Notes: generated from the letters alone by a model not told the origin. 64,000 nt of DNA from Chrysomallon squamiferum (GCA_012295275.1 CM022665.1:11350476-11414475), one strand, 5' to 3'; shown: positions 12,401 to 26,485, counted from the stretch's first letter. Made by a program: numbers and translations.

Positions 12401-15400
12401 TGAACTTTTTTTTTTCAGGATTGTCCAGTTAATTAATAATGATGGGTTTTTTTCGTTTTAAGAAGTAGTAACACATATGGGCATAATCCCAAGTAATTTT
12501 CTGACAGTTCAGTTACCATAGTTTAGACTCGTGGTGATTATAAATTAAAAATATTTTATGTTTCTTTACAGATGTGTCTGTCGGTCTCTTCAGCTGAAGA
12601 CCTATTGCTTGCATTGTTTTCTGTATGCATTGACATGAAGGATTTCATTTCAGGTATTTCATCTGTTTTATATGCAGGTTTTTTTTATTCTCATATTGTT
12701 ACAGTACTGATTTTGTTAACTTTATCTTAAGATAATTTTATATTTTGTGTGTGTGTGTGTGTAGGCCTTTTTTTAGGATTGTCCAATTAATTAATAATGA
12801 TAGCTTTTTGCTTAGATGTTTGTATGTATGTGCATTGTGTAATTGTTTGGTTTTTGGGGTTTTTTTTAAATCTGATTTTGTTGTGACCTATAAAATGGAT
12901 AGTCACAGCAGTTTTCCGTTGAATGTACAGTTAATAATAAATTTGTAGTTTGTTTAATTTATTACTTCAAAACAAAACCTTTAAATAGTTTTATTATGTT
13001 TTTCTAAAGTCTGTTTAATTAACATCCTTTAACTCCATCTGGTATACTTAAAGATCTTTTCACTCTCTTTTTAAAAAAAATTGAAGTCATTATACATTAA
13101 TGAATATTCTAGAAGTAATTTTTGCTATACACTTACTTAATGTTTTTGCATTGATACATAAAGTAATATATTAGCATTCTTGTACATTATTATTTAATGC
13201 TTAGTATTAACATTGTTACATACTAGATAATATTCTGTAGGATAATAAATTGTAATTTTAATGTCACACACATTTATTAATGTTTTAATATTAACATTGT
13301 TTCAGGTTAAGTAATATTTTAGTATTAATATTGTTACCATATAATTAATATTTTTTAACATGCATTACTTAATGTTTTAATCTTAATATTTATTATACAT
13401 TAATCTTAATAAAAGCCAATACTTTGCTTATAGATGAGACCCTGCATGAAGCTAAACATGGCTGGGTAATAGGTCTGCAGGTTGTGGTAGAACAGACTGG
13501 AGCTTTGCTTAGAGACAATGGCTTTATACTGCAGGCCTGTGCTCTTTCAAAACATCTTATAACTTCAGCCGCCAAAACTATCAAAAGGTGAGATTTGCTT
13601 CTACCAGAATATGACTAATAATAACAATATGAAGAAGAAAGACAGTGATGATCGTGATGATGATAAGAATAGGAATAATGATAACCATAATAATGTCAGT
13701 AGTAAAAATAGTAATAGTTATAATAATAATTAAAATAAAAAATAAAAAAATAAAAATAATATTCAATTCTTAACAGTAATAGCAATGGCAATAGTTACAG
13801 AGGGAACGCCAATAACAGTACTAATGATAACAAATTTTGTTCTTAATATTTTTATAAATGAAACAAAGAAAGAAAAAAAAAAGAACAGTATTATGAAAAG
13901 ACTAATTATATGAAGACATTGAATTAAAAAGAGATAAAAAAAAAACAATATTTTTATGATATTTTTTTTGTAGTTAAAGATGTGTTTTAAAAATGCAGTT
14001 TTGTTTTGAAGGTAATGTGATAAACATAATTGAAATAAAGAATAATGATGAAGTTATAACTACTGGTTTTAGAAATCATTTCAGTGAGAATACACAGCTG
14101 ACTTTAGATAAAATTTAAATAATTACCGCTTTGCACCTCTTACACTGAAGAAGCCTCTTAACATTTCACACATATTACACAGCTGTCTTCTCTGTTAACA
14201 TTAGCCAAACAAATATTTTATTGTAATTTAGGGTATTGTTGTCCAGGTTTCATATTTTAATTTATGAAGATTCTCTTTAAACAATTTTTGTTTATTCCAG
14301 CTACAGACACATTTTGTCTAATGTCGAGACCCTGGTTATGACTCTACAGAACACTTTACCTGATGCATCATGGACTGACCCTACTGTACAAGCAGTACTG
14401 AGAAGTCTCATTATTACACCAGATAAATCTTCTTACACAAATGTAAATATTTCAGCAAGAAAAGTTGCCTACAATCTTGTAACTTAATATTATATAGCAA
14501 TTGTTACATCACTGTATTATCATGGATGGGGCTTATAGCATAATGGTTTAATCCCAAATAGTGTTCATTTAAATTGTGTGAATGTTTCAGGTAATTCATG
14601 TAGCAGTTATAAACTTTTTGATATAAATGTAGTTTTGTTTTTGTTTTTCTATGAGAGACCACATTGTATTTTTCACTAATAGAAAAAATACAAAAATAAA
14701 AATAATTCAGTATTGTGTCTGGATAACTAGAAATTTTTCTATGGTTACTAAGAACTGCTTCTGTATATCTAAACAAATTCTTTTTATACTTAACATTACT
14801 TAACACCCTGACAGCCCATATATTTTTCTTCCTTTTTCTAAATTGTTATTAAATATTTGTTCATTTTAAATCAAATTATTTCAGATTCTGGACTACATTT
14901 ACGTAACTGGAAAACTTGTATTAACAGATGAAACTGAACAAGAGACAGCAAGACATCCAAATCATGTTCAAACTCTTTTTTCATCACTTTTCAACTCCTC
15001 TATATTGAAATATGCTAAGACTGGACAAATTAACTTGCTAATGAAAGAAGAAGAAAACACATCAGAAATGGGTAATGACTCCAAAGAAGATAAAGAGGGA
15101 AACTTGAAAAGTAACTGCTGTTCTTGGTCAGATGAGGACTGTCAAGTATTTCTTGACTCATTATCTGGATTAGTAATATCACAGTTATGGAGAGACATGG
15201 ATGTAAGTAGAAAGTTTTACTTAAATCTAATATTTGATTAAGAATTTATCTTTTGGTTACTTGTACCCTTGCAGTCAAAGATATTGGACCACATTTTAGC
15301 ATAGTTTTTATTGTTTGATATGTTCGAGTAATTCACAAACATTCTTTAGCAATTTTAGAGTTGTTTAATAATTGTGCTTATTTGAGAAGTACTATTTTTA

Positions 15401-16444
15401 TGAATGAAAATGTATTGGTTTAAATATATAAAATATTCAATAAAAAATATAAAGTTTAAATATATAACATTTGTCAATTCCAGGTTTTGAGTTGTATAAT
15501 ACCAAAATTATTGTATTTTAATTTTTTTCAATATTTGTTACACTCACGATAATTTTTTTTTAAATTAATCATTTATTTTTGTAATAAATTTTAAAATTTT
15601 AATTTAATAGACTTGCACAGACCCAGACATCAAAAATGGGATACTGCTACTGGAAGATAGTATTACTTTTCTTATTGATAAAACGGACAACAAAGATAGA
15701 ATCAATATTCTGAAGAATGCAATAAACAGGTCAGTTGACTTTTTATTTTTAAAAAACAGAAAATGACAAATGATGGTTTCCCATTGCCAAATAAACAAAA
15801 ATGCTGTGCAATTGTTGTTTATGATTTCAACATAGCTCAGGCTTTAATCTTGGGGTTAAAATTAATTTCAGGCAGTTTTATGAAATGACACACTCATCTG
15901 TAAACATTATAAGTAGCATTGGTACTTTTGTTATTTCTGTTGCAAAGTTTTTGACTAATAACATAATTTTTAAAAAGTTCTGACTTTTAAAGAAATGACG
16001 TTATTAATGGTAAGAAAACTAGAGCATTTCCTATTGTTTATTTAGTTATTTATTGAGCTGCGATTGCTGTATGTTGTATTTGGTTTTTTGGGTTTTTTTT
16101 TAAATTTATTATTGTGGTTTTGGGGTTTTTTGGGGGGGGTTGGGTTTGTTTGTTTGTTTGTTTTTCTTGTTTTTTGCTTTTGCTTTTTCAATATAACCTT
16201 GTTATGTTTGTAAAAGGAATATTGCTACCATCATCATAGCATTTTTAAAGTGAAATTCAGAGACAGCATTTAGATATTTATTCATAGATCTATCCGGCCA
16301 CATATATTTTAGAATATTTATATACATGTCACATATTTCTGTGAAATGAAATCATGTATATAAACACCACCTACTGAAAATCACTATGAAAAACCTATTA
16401 TTATTATTATTATTAAATATTATCATTATCATTATTATTATTAA

Positions 16445-16488
<44 letters not shown>

Positions 16489-16493
16489 CGTTA

Positions 16494-16525
<32 letters not shown>

Positions 16526-19500
16526 TCAATTATTATTTTATAATTGATATTTCCCAGGTCTGAGCAATGTGGAAGACTAGATGCAATAACTCTGCAGGTT
16601 TTACTTGATAAACTGAATCAGAGTAACACTGAACTAGAGCTGGCTGAGAGTGCATTGATTGACAGGTATTTTATAAATCTTTTATTCTTCTCATCCTTAG
16701 TTAACATTCTGGCTTAAAATTCAAATATTTTAGAAAAGTCGCATAATTAAAATCAAAGAGAGCAACCAGTGAACATCACAAAAGGTGTTTTCAATGATTA
16801 TAACATTTTGTTTTCTTGTGGCTTATTATTATATTTATTTATTTATTTATTTATTTATTAAAGTATGTTTTTATAAAATAAAATAATGCTCTTACTGAAA
16901 TATTATCTGTATTTAAAATCCTACTAATAATTAACTATTTGAGATTATCTTTTTATTCTCTGAATAAAAAAATTGGAAACTGTATTGTTTCTTCTGGTTA
17001 TATTTAAAATTGTAAAACCATATTATTATTTTATTTTATTTAATTACTACAATTACTATAAAATACTTCAAACCATTTATTTATGTAATACTGTCCACAC
17101 TGGAGGATCAAGAGCTGAAAATATTAAAGTAAAATATTAACAGATGAGCTTTTTCCATATGCATTATAATATTTATTAGCATCAGTCTGTTACATTAGTA
17201 ATTTGTTTTTAAAAATGTTGCACTAACAGGTGCAGCACGTTGACAATGTCAACCACTCACACGCTGCAGTCAGCTGTAAAACACTTCACAGAGCAAGGTA
17301 GACAGGACATGGCGCAAATCATGGTGGCTAGGATTATTTCCACAGCAGAGGATTCTGCCTGTAATCTTGATGGTAAATTACTATTTTAATTTAAAATATT
17401 TGCAGACTGGGGTCATTTTAATTCTTATCCAATACATTTTTATTAGTGGCTTATATGAAGACAGTGTAAATATGTTTTTTCATATTCCTGTGTGATTGTT
17501 TCATGTAGAGTTCCAACCTTTGCTAATAAGAAAGTATGGTAGTTAACAAGCAGTGTGCAACATGCATGGTGGCTGTTACTATGAGTAGTATTTATCAATC
17601 TGCTGTTTAAAAATCATTTTCTTCCTTCAAGAATCTATTGCCAAGGCATTTATGTCTATAATTACACATTTATATATATTGTTTAATTATTATTTAATTA
17701 TTATTATTTCTTGTTGCTGTGGAGCATTCTTTCACGTGATGACTCTCCTTCCTTTCTTTCTTTCTTTTTTTTTTTGCTTTATTAAAGATATCATAATCAC
17801 TATTAATATAAAATAATATTACAGGTGGTCTTGGTCCACTTTCCATTCTTGTGACAATCACATCACTGACCTGCGATGTTGAAGAATCAGAGGTGAAGGA
17901 CATGATGATGGCTGTGTTGAATCAGTTGATGACATGGAGAAAGGAATGTGATGATCTCATGCTCTTTGCAAGGTTAGGCCATTTCTCATACCAGCCAGTG
18001 CTTCTAAGAAGTGTTTGATATGTGACTTCCTGATTGTAAGAAGATGATAGATTTTTTTCTACCAGTGAATTAAATTATGTATAAAGACATACACAAATAC
18101 ACACAAAGATCCGTGAGGCATCCAATTTCATTTCAGTTTTGATTACTGCAGTAATGTGGTAAACATGTTCTGAAATTAATGAATAACCATTAACAATAAT
18201 CTATGGGATGACCATTTATTTCGGGGTGCCCCACATTTTTAGCATCAAAATGTTTTGTTTGGTTTTATTATTATCATTATTTTATTATTATTATTAATTA
18301 ATTAGTTTATTTATTTACTTGTTTTTTTTTTGTTTTTTTTTGTGGGTTTGTATTTTTATTTTATTTTTAATCTTATTATGAATTCCATTTCTCTAGTTAT
18401 TTTCCTTAATACTTTATAAAAACATACTTTAAAATATGTCACTTATTTTCCTTTGCATGTTTTAAGATATAATTACATTATATTATTTGTACAAACTTTA
18501 ATTTACAAATTTGTTTTCAGTGATCTCTCCAAAGCATCAGTCTCAAAGTTGTCACTCAATACTGAAGTTATGAGATTTGTGAAACTGATTTTATCACAAG
18601 TAGCTAAAAACCTCTCATCAAATGAATGGGACTTTATCATGTGCAGCACTGTGGCTTGGATGCAGGTAAGTGAAACAATTATATTTACTTTGATATCAAA
18701 CCTTCTGGACAGTGATAAATTCTTCACCATCAGTATTGTATCGATTACTTCTTAACTCTGGAACCTTAATACATGCCAATTCAGTTTACTTTCAGTATCC
18801 TAGAGAATATTTCTGAGATAATTTTTTTTTTTTAAACCAATTAAATGAGAGTAAAAGATAAATTCATATTTTTTTTGTTTTTTAATACATAATAACAAAA
18901 TTATTAATTTATTGTTTAAAGAATGCATAATATAGCACAGATATTAGATATGCATTATTCAGACATTTACTAATTCTAGTACCCTGTAGATGATAATATT
19001 TTTTTTTACATATGCTACATTCCTGCAGTTATTTCTGACTAAAAAAACACAGGCTGCATAGTTACTGCTTAAATTTTCAACATAGCTCATGCTGTGATCT
19101 CAGGATCAGAATTATTTTCTAGCAGTCATATGATATGACACTGTTATCTCTGATAACTGAAGGTTCTCCATTAGACTTGTGTGTATGTTGCTTGTGCTGT
19201 AATAAATTAAACATCGTTGTATTGAAGATTACAAATTATACTTTTCACAGAGTGTTAATGAAACTGAATCTCACCTTTTGTCATCTGTACCTATAATGTC
19301 ATTTGCCGTGAGTGCTTGTGACCTTTTGGCCACAGTGGTCAATTGTCTTCATGGTCAGGTTCAGAAAAATCCTTCAGCCTTTCCTGAGAATCTTCTCACA
19401 GAGTGGCAGGAGTTTTTCAGTGGAGGAGCCTACAGTGCACTCCTACCCCTGTACATCAAACTGGCAGGTTAGTATTCTCCTTTGTCTCCTTGTTTTTCAT

Positions 19501-22500
19501 AAAATCATTTTTCTGCAGATATAACAAGAATATATGAATGTTTTAGAAGCTTAAAACATAACCAGTTTCAGTAGGATTTTACTTAAAATGTACAAAATGT
19601 GCCAGATGCAGAAAAATGGATACTGATAATTATCACAATAATTTCATGATCTTAAAATCAGATGTAGTTTTCATAAGGTATATGAATAGTGTGTCACAGA
19701 GAGGAATAAGATGTTTACTTTATTAGTGTCAATTTTTAACTGACATGTCAACTGACAGAAAAATTACTTTTAAAAATTATCTTTTTGCTTCAAATCCATT
19801 TCAACAAAAATTAAATGATTGTTCAAAATCTTGATGAGAATTATATTTAATACATGAAAGTCTGATCAGAGTTATAACAGCATTTAATATCCAAAAACAT
19901 TTGAAAAACTTCAGTCATTTATATTATTAGAAATCGGACCAAATGGAACTCATTTAAATAACAAAATAACATTGTTTGTTTGGAATAAATAGTTTTCATT
20001 AAGAATATTTACAAAAGAAAGTTCATTATCCAAACTTTGCAAACCAACATAATTGTTTTTGTTATATTGTGTGCACGCATGAGAAAGAGAGAGTGAGTAG
20101 AGATAGGGGTTAGAAAGAAAGTGAGTGAGAGACTATGTGAGAGTGAAAGGGAATGAGTGTGAATGAGAGATGCCCATTTTGTATAATAATAGGTTTAGTT
20201 GCTTTAATTTCTACATACTGCAGCTTCTATTAAATATGTTCCTTTTTATTTTAAATAAGGTAAATTTTAAATTAATGGAAATTTTTAATTATTTTTCTTT
20301 CTTTCCTAATGCAGGATCATACAAACAAACAGCAGCTAGTGGTCTGGAATCTGTGTGGTTGTGTTTTGTTGGACTGGCAATATCTCACTGTCCTAAGGAG
20401 CAGATTCTGGTTCACCAGCTCCCAGCCTATTTCATTGCTGGAGAATCATCTCCTTTGCCTGACACTCTTCAGACACTGATTAATCATTTTGGACCAATGT
20501 TGTTGTTTGCTGATAAATCTGTTCAAGTGACTTCTTTCTGGATACTTAATAGGTATTGTTATATTTTTATAATTTTGTATTTATTTTTATATTTTTGTCC
20601 ATTTCCTTTCTTTCTTAAGTAATGAAATAAAACAGTCATAATGCTATCTAACCAAAACACAAGTGGTATATCAAATGAGATGTTTTTACAAGCATATGAA
20701 AACTTGAAACAAGAATCATTCATTGTTGTTGTTGTTGTTGTTCTTTTCTTCAACATCATCATTATCTTCTTACTCCTCTTATGTTCAGCTGAAAGTATAT
20801 GATTCTGTTTTTATTGTTTTTATTACATTTCTGATTATTTCTTTGTATTATTTGATTATTCACAGAATAATGTCTGAGCTTCCTCAGTATGAACAGGAAT
20901 ACAAAGATGAATTTGAACCAGAAACAAAAGAGGAAGTATCCAGGTAATAAGTGGTTATTAATTTTAATAATTTTAATATTAGCATTACCCCACATTGGTT
21001 TGGTTTATGTATGTCACATTTGTCTTTATTAGTGTGCATGTGTATCTACATCAGTGTCTGTGTTTGCATGCATCTGAACATCAGTGCATTATGGGTGTGT
21101 GTGCAGATTTGAATGTTTTTGTGTATGTATGTCTGTCTCAGTGAAAATCAGAGCATCATGCCTTTGTGTGGGTGTTTGAGAGACAGCGTGAGTGTGTATA
21201 TGTGCATGTGTGCATGAAAAAAACAACTGAAATATGAACTACTAATAACTGTTTGTCTAATTAACTTATTTTTAACTCTGGTTTCAGGTGTCCGCCTGCA
21301 TGTATTATGAAAGTTATTGAAGATGGGGACACAGCACTTGACATTATTTTGGCTGATGCGGCTGTACACGACTGTGTTCTGTTGGAACCTAAGACAGATG
21401 AGTTCAGATACACACTGGGGTACTTGCTAGCATGGAGACTGTTACTGACATTTTTCAAGAGCTCAACACCAGAGGTACAGCATACCAATTGTTTCTAACT
21501 GCTGAAATGCTGTTTTTCAGAAGGATATTTTAACATTGTTACAAGGATAGATGCATGTTCATAATTTGTCCAAATTTAGCTAGATATATAGATATATAGA
21601 CAGATAGACAGAGAGGACAGACATTCCATTACATACTAAAAAGCTCTCGGATATTAATTAATGTTACCCGACCTATATATTTTTAAAGAATAATATTCAG
21701 TCATTTTAATATGAAACTAACTATGTACAAATTATGTATATATACATGTTTATATTTTATTTGTTAACACTAAACAGAAATTATTATTATTATTTTTATT
21801 TTTTTAACAGTTAAGAGCTCAGTATGCAATATACTTCAAGAAAACACAACTGGTTAATCATCTTCTTAAACACCTGTTCAGATTAATACCTGACAAGCCA
21901 CCAAGTGTGTACTTCGAATCAACTAAAGTTTTAGTGTCATCAGGTGAAATTTGAGTTTTATGGAATCTTTGAGTTGATTATTTTATATTATATAAACACT
22001 CATTTGATTACATTAACATAGTGATGCATAAATGTATTATTTATTTTAGCAAAACTATTTCAGGTTCATGTTCATTTTCATAAGCCTTAATGTATATAAA
22101 TAAAAATGAGATTGATAAATAAAAATAATAATAAAAGGGGGAAGCATTAATAAAAATGTATCGTTATTAACAGTTTCATCAGCAGTTGTTAAAAATATCC
22201 AACACTGAATAGAAAAAAAAAGATTAAATTATTGAAATATTTTAAAAAGAATTAAAAACAACCTCTGTAACAAACAGTGATTGCCCCAGCCAATGGCAGT
22301 TATTTGTTCATTGTTTTTTGTTGTTTTTTTTGTTGGGTTTATGAGTTAAATATTAAAGCATATCCACGACATTATTTGTAATGTATTATAAAAATTACAA
22401 AAAAAACCACCGTAAATTACTACTGTGTCAGTTCAACTTGTTATCTTGGATACTAATATTTGACATCATTAAAATCTATTAAAATTTTATTTTCAGCATC

Positions 22501-22696
22501 ATTAAAATTTATAAAAAATAAATTATTTGCCTTTCAGATCCACCTTCAAAGAACGACATTCAGAGATTAGTGTGTTTAGTTTACCGACAGAGTCTAGAAA
22601 CAATACCAGCTCTCGTTCGACAGTGGTGGAAAGACCAAGATAGAAAAACATCTTTGTATATTGACAAGTAAGCACTGCCTTTTCTAAACGAATAAA

Positions 22697-22741
<45 letters not shown>

Positions 22742-23612
22742 GACAGAGAGATAGATAGATGCAGATTATATATATAATAGCATTATTATAATTACATAAT
22801 TTATGGTTTTTTAGTGCTATTAACGATAGTAATTAATCTTTAGTAGTGATATTTACTAATTTCATATGATTGTTAAAGTTCACATTGGGGTTAGCATGGT
22901 TTTGTGTTATTTTATGTAGAATTACATAACTATTTTCAAATAGATGCTACCTATTACTAACAAGGAAACTTATTAACGTTTTAATCCCCATTACATCATT
23001 CATCAGTAATACTGTTTTCCCTTTATTATGACAACAAGAAATGTATGCATTCTGTATTAAATGCAATTTCTTTTGATAATTTATGCTTCATATTTGACCA
23101 AATGTTGCCATTTACTAAATGATTTAGGTTTTAATTATGTTTTTAGATTCACAAAGAATCACGTAAGCCCATTGCTGAGTTTTTCTGAAATTTCTTCTGT
23201 ACAAGCATCAGACAACAATTTGGATGGAATTACTGTGAGTTTTATTTTACTAAAAAAAAATTTTTAAATTGTCGTACTTGTATTTCTTTTCAACCAAAAC
23301 TGTATAATGTTTACTGGCTTATAATTTTATAGGAAAATGTAAAAACAAAATGTTTGGCAAGTTTAATTACACATTGTCCAGTTGTAAACAGCATGGTTTC
23401 TTCAGTGTTTTGCCTTTTTTGTTTTGTTGTTAATAACTTTAAACTTATGCTCAATATATATTTTAAATAAAATTTTTAATATTTATTAGTAATCTAAAAA
23501 AAAAAAAAATGTTGCCGTTTCAATTTTAACAGAAGCTTATTATAACTTCAAAATGATCAACAGAGGTTTATGGCATATCATTTGTAATATGTACCATTTT
23601 GGAGTAAAATAA

Positions 23613-23656
<44 letters not shown>

Positions 23657-25569
23657 TAAACATTTACTGAAATAATAAAACTATGGATAATGAAAAAAAT
23701 TCTTTTAACCCAAATTTGGAAAATACATGGTGACACTGAAAATTATATTCATTATTCATGTCTAATCTGCTAATTGTTGGTTTATATATATATTCAAAAT
23801 AATATGTATTTGCTCTTAACAAGTATAGTACTTCAGTTTAAATTTAAGACATATTATAAGAAAGTTTTGATTTTTTCATCAGTCAGTATAAAGCCCTTTT
23901 TTTTTATATGCATAAATTGCATTTTCTACTGATATTCAAAGTTGCATGTATTTGCTTTCGAAAAGCACCATAATTTACTTTAGTTAATATTATAAAAAAA
24001 TATTGGTTTTATTTTTTTCATCCTATCTTCAGTCAGTTTATAGCTGTCTGTGTGCACACATATATATCTGTGTATGTATGTATACACACATCACATGTAA
24101 TTTATATTAGTTTTCAGAATGACAAGTATTTGCTCTCAGTGTCATATACACATATTCTTTTGTAGATCAAAGGTAGACCTTCGACACGTGAGGTTGTTGC
24201 TAAGTATGTTATGTCTGAAGTCACTATTGAAGTGGTGATCTCTCTACCAGAAAACTACCCACTGGGAACTATATCTGTTGTCAGTAACAAGAGGGTTGGG
24301 GTGTCACAAGCTCAGTGGGACAAATGGCTTCTACATCTCAACATATTCCTGCAACATCAGGTATGTTCAAGTGAAAGTTAAAATTTTTATTTTTGTTCAA
24401 TTTAGTGAAAATTAAAAACTGCTGTGTGAAATAATAATTATCATCAGATGAAATTATTTTTTATGCAAAAATTACATTCTATCTGCGGTTTAAATCCTGA
24501 ACAAAGACATTTAGGGATTGTTTGAAGTCATTAACACATACAATATACAAGTATCTATAATATTCAGTTTGCAAAAAATATGTTGCTTTTTACCCTGATT
24601 CTTATACATTATTCCTCTTTATTATTATTATTATTTAATATTTCTTAATGTTTTTTTCTTTTTCTTTTGTTGATTTTTTTGAGGGGGGTGGAGGGGTGTG
24701 TTAAGGTTTGTTTTTTAGCTGTGTTTTTGGGGGGGAGGTTTTGTATCCACAATATTACGTATAAAATAAATAATTCCTCAACCAAAATGAATGGCAGCTG
24801 ATATTAATTTATTACAGAATGGGACAATTTTAGAAGGTGTAAAGCTCTGGAAGAGAAACATTGACAAGAGATTTGAGGGAGTCGATGACTGCATGATCTG
24901 TTATTCAGTTCTCCATGGCACCAACTTTCAGCTGCCAAAACTCATGTGCAAAACTTGCAAGAAAAAGTTTCATTCCACTTGTCTGGTAAGTTGGACAAAT
25001 GTTCTGATTTATCTTATTATTTCTTTTTAAATTTCAAAAGCAGGAGATAATAAAAAAAAGATATAGATAATTGAAAGTATTTTTCCAGTAACTTTTGTCA
25101 CATGAAAGAAATTATTTATTTACTTTTCATATTTTTAAAAAGTGTTTTCTTCTAAAAGAGTTAAAAAAATTCATATTCAAACTATGTGCTTTAAGATGTG
25201 TAACTAGTAATCATTTAAAACATGTTTAACTTTTTCATTAATGAAAATATCTGGCAACATCATGAAAGTGCTAACTCATACTCAGTAAGCTAGCAGAAAA
25301 ATTCCAAAAGCAGAAAATTAAAAAAAACTTTAGAAATTCTGAAAAAGTAATTCACAGCTTCTAAAGCATAAAGCAGAGATCACTTTTGGATTTAATTTTG
25401 TGGGAATTTGTCACATTCCTTTCACAGAGGTAATAACTAGATTGAAATCTTAAGCAAGATGGTTGTTAATTAATGAAATTATATTTGTGATCTTTTGTTT
25501 TGTTTCCAGTACAAATGGTTCAGCACCAGTCACAATTCAACATGTCCATTGTGTCGAAATTTGTTTTAA
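3411..25569 (+). CDS. LTN1: E3 ubiquitin-protein ligase listerin, complete, 31 coding exons
   Basis: Exons: 3411-3458, 4545-4736, 5060-5158, 6993-7223, 7698-7750, 8100-8280, 8911-9084, 9587-9777, 10154-10295, 10585-11262, 11565-11799, 12191-12342, 12572-12653, 13434-13587, 14301-14442, 14885-15202, 15611-15729, 16558-16665, 17230-17372, 17825-17972, 18521-18665, 19251-19467, 20315-20552, 20866-20943, 21288-21474, 21811-21943, 22538-22667, 23147-23234, 24166-24360, 24818-24985, 25510-25569. All junctions are GT-AG with matching phase; the sum is 5229 nt, 1742 aa, close to the vertebrate protein. Family hallmarks: [15 protein letters not shown] near residue 60, PYWPRI, an HEAT/ARM-like helical body, an RWD-like segment (about 1603-1667, LPENYPLG) and a C-terminal RING. 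The RING zinc ligands are C1692, C1695, C1711, C1714, H1719, C1722, C1735 and C1738. Listerin is the cytosolic ligase of ribosome quality control: with NEMF it ubiquitinates nascent chains on stalled 60S subunits. No key residue is missing. Confidence 0.97.
7908..8090. repeat. Degenerate ~36-bp minisatellite in LTN1 intron 5
   Basis: About five diverged units share a core like CAAGACTGTCTGATTTTGAA. They begin near 7920, 7956, 7990, 8025 and 8064, spaced 34-38 bp. The array ends just before the acceptor of exon 6 (8100). Confidence 0.6.
10430..10555. repeat. Degenerate ~47-bp tandem repeat in LTN1 intron 9
   Basis: Three diverged copies of a CTRTAATCTGACAGACTG-like core start near 10434, 10481 and 10528. 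The segment between cores (TTTAAAACTTAA-like) is also shared by the first two units. Confidence 0.5.
12408..12810. repeat. Direct repeats of ~45 bp flanking LTN1 exon 13
   Basis: A T-tract followed by AGGATTGTCCARTTAATTAA and TAATGAT occurs at about 12408-12452 and again at about 12766-12810, 358 bp apart. One copy lies in the intron on each side of exon 13 (12572-12653). The T-tract plus CAG of the first copy looks like a splice acceptor, but the following frame stops within a few codons. Confidence 0.6.
13130..13415. repeat. AT-rich degenerate tandem repeat in LTN1 intron 13
   Basis: A TTAATGTTTTAATATTAACA-like motif recurs at irregular spacing near 13138, 13194, 13275, 13312 and 13369, with varying mutations. 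It is probably an old, eroded satellite fragment. Confidence 0.4.
15825..15896 (+). repeat. Dispersed repeat family, copy 1 (LTN1 intron 17)
   Basis: Begins TTTCAACATAGCTCAGGCTT and continues to TTATGAAATGACAC. It aligns along its whole length with segments at 19075-19146 and 33657-33730. The family is not identified. Confidence 0.65.
16122..16144 (+). other. Potential G-quadruplex in LTN1 intron 17
   Basis: Runs of 4, 8 (divisible into two) and 3 G separated by short T loops fit the G3+N1-7 pattern on the transcribed-sense strand. It sits in a G/T-rich stretch of about 16080-16165. Confidence 0.4.
16396..16528. repeat. (TTA)n/(TCATTA)n microsatellite
   Basis: A long compound ATT/ATC array ends about 30 bp upstream of the LTN1 exon 18 acceptor. 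Confidence 0.9.
19075..19146 (+). repeat. Dispersed repeat family, copy 2 (LTN1 intron 21)
   Basis: Begins TTTCAACATAGCTCATGCTG, with ATTATTTTCTAGCAGT in the middle and ATGATATGACAC at the end. Same orientation as copies 1 and 3. Confidence 0.65.
20084..20172. repeat. GA-rich (GAGA/GAGT)n low-complexity tract
   Basis: Purine-rich run of GAGA, GTGAGT and GAATGAGA motifs within LTN1 intron 22. Confidence 0.7.
22702..22739. repeat. (CA)n microsatellite
   Basis: About 19 CA units, uninterrupted, 35 bp downstream of the LTN1 exon 27 donor. Confidence 0.95.
23608..23653. repeat. (AAT)n microsatellite
   Basis: About 15 AAT units with one interruption, in LTN1 intron 28. Confidence 0.9.
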
Positions 25570-26234
25570 AACAGGAGTGGAACTCCCAGGAATAGAAAGA
25601 CACAAAAACAGAACTGTTTTAAACTAGTCTATCATTTTACACAGAGACCACTTCTGTGAATCTGCTGTAAGCAGTCTATAAAAACCAATAACATAGCTAA
25701 AAGGATGCTGCATATACAGATCTTCTTTAACATTAGAAAGATTTTTTTTATTTTTTATCATGAACTGATAGTGTGTGCATGTGTGTGTGTATATCTATAT
25801 ATGTATGCAGGTATATATATATACTAATGACATTTATCAGATTTCTTGTCTATCCTGTATTTCATATTGAAATGTGGGTAATAGTTCTTGCTGGGATATG
25901 GCTCATAAAATATGGAAATTCCTTCAAATATGTTGTTTGTTGCATTTTGTATGTAGAACATCTGTTTATTTCTATGGACAGAACTTTCACTATATATACT
26001 AAACATACTAATGCCAGAATTAATGGTTATCCGAGACCCAAGAGAGTTCATGTGCGTATGTGCGTATGTGCGTGCGTGCATGTTCATCCTGAGAGTGGCA
26101 GGAAGTCACCCAATGGATGCACTGAAGAGGATTGATCCAGGATGCCATCATACCTCAGAAGGAAATGTTCTAACATTGAAAATCAGACCTTGATTAAACC
26201 CGAATTCCATCTTTTTTTTTAATACTAAAAACAG

Positions 26235-26240
26235 AATAAA
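26235..26240 (+). terminator. Candidate LTN1 polyadenylation signal
   Basis: Canonical AATAAA about 670 bp after the LTN1 stop codon, followed by a C/T-rich stretch. Choice among hexamers is not certain. Confidence 0.3.
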
Positions 26241-26479
26241 CTGCATGCCCCCATTTCCAGTATTAAAAAAAAATAATTTAAGATGAACAAACCAGATACG
26301 TACCCAAGTCATTTTTCTTTTCCTAAATCAAATTACTTTCACTGAATATACTGAATTTAAATACGTATTCACTGATAAATTCATGAACATAGTAAAATAC
26401 TAGATAAACACCAATTCTGTTTGTAATTTATTAAAAAATCCAGTCAAAGTAACAATCAGACAAATACAATCTATAAATT

Positions 26480-26485
26480 TTTATT
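26480..26485 (-). terminator. Candidate TIMM13 polyadenylation signal
   Basis: TTTATT on the plus strand reads AATAAA on the minus strand, about 470 bp beyond the TIMM13 stop. Other AT-rich hexamers are nearby. Confidence 0.25.

Noticed and set aside
13581-13948. Ile/Phe-rich minus-strand frames
   Set aside because: Produced by AAT/GAT-type repeats in an LTN1 intron; no protein signal.
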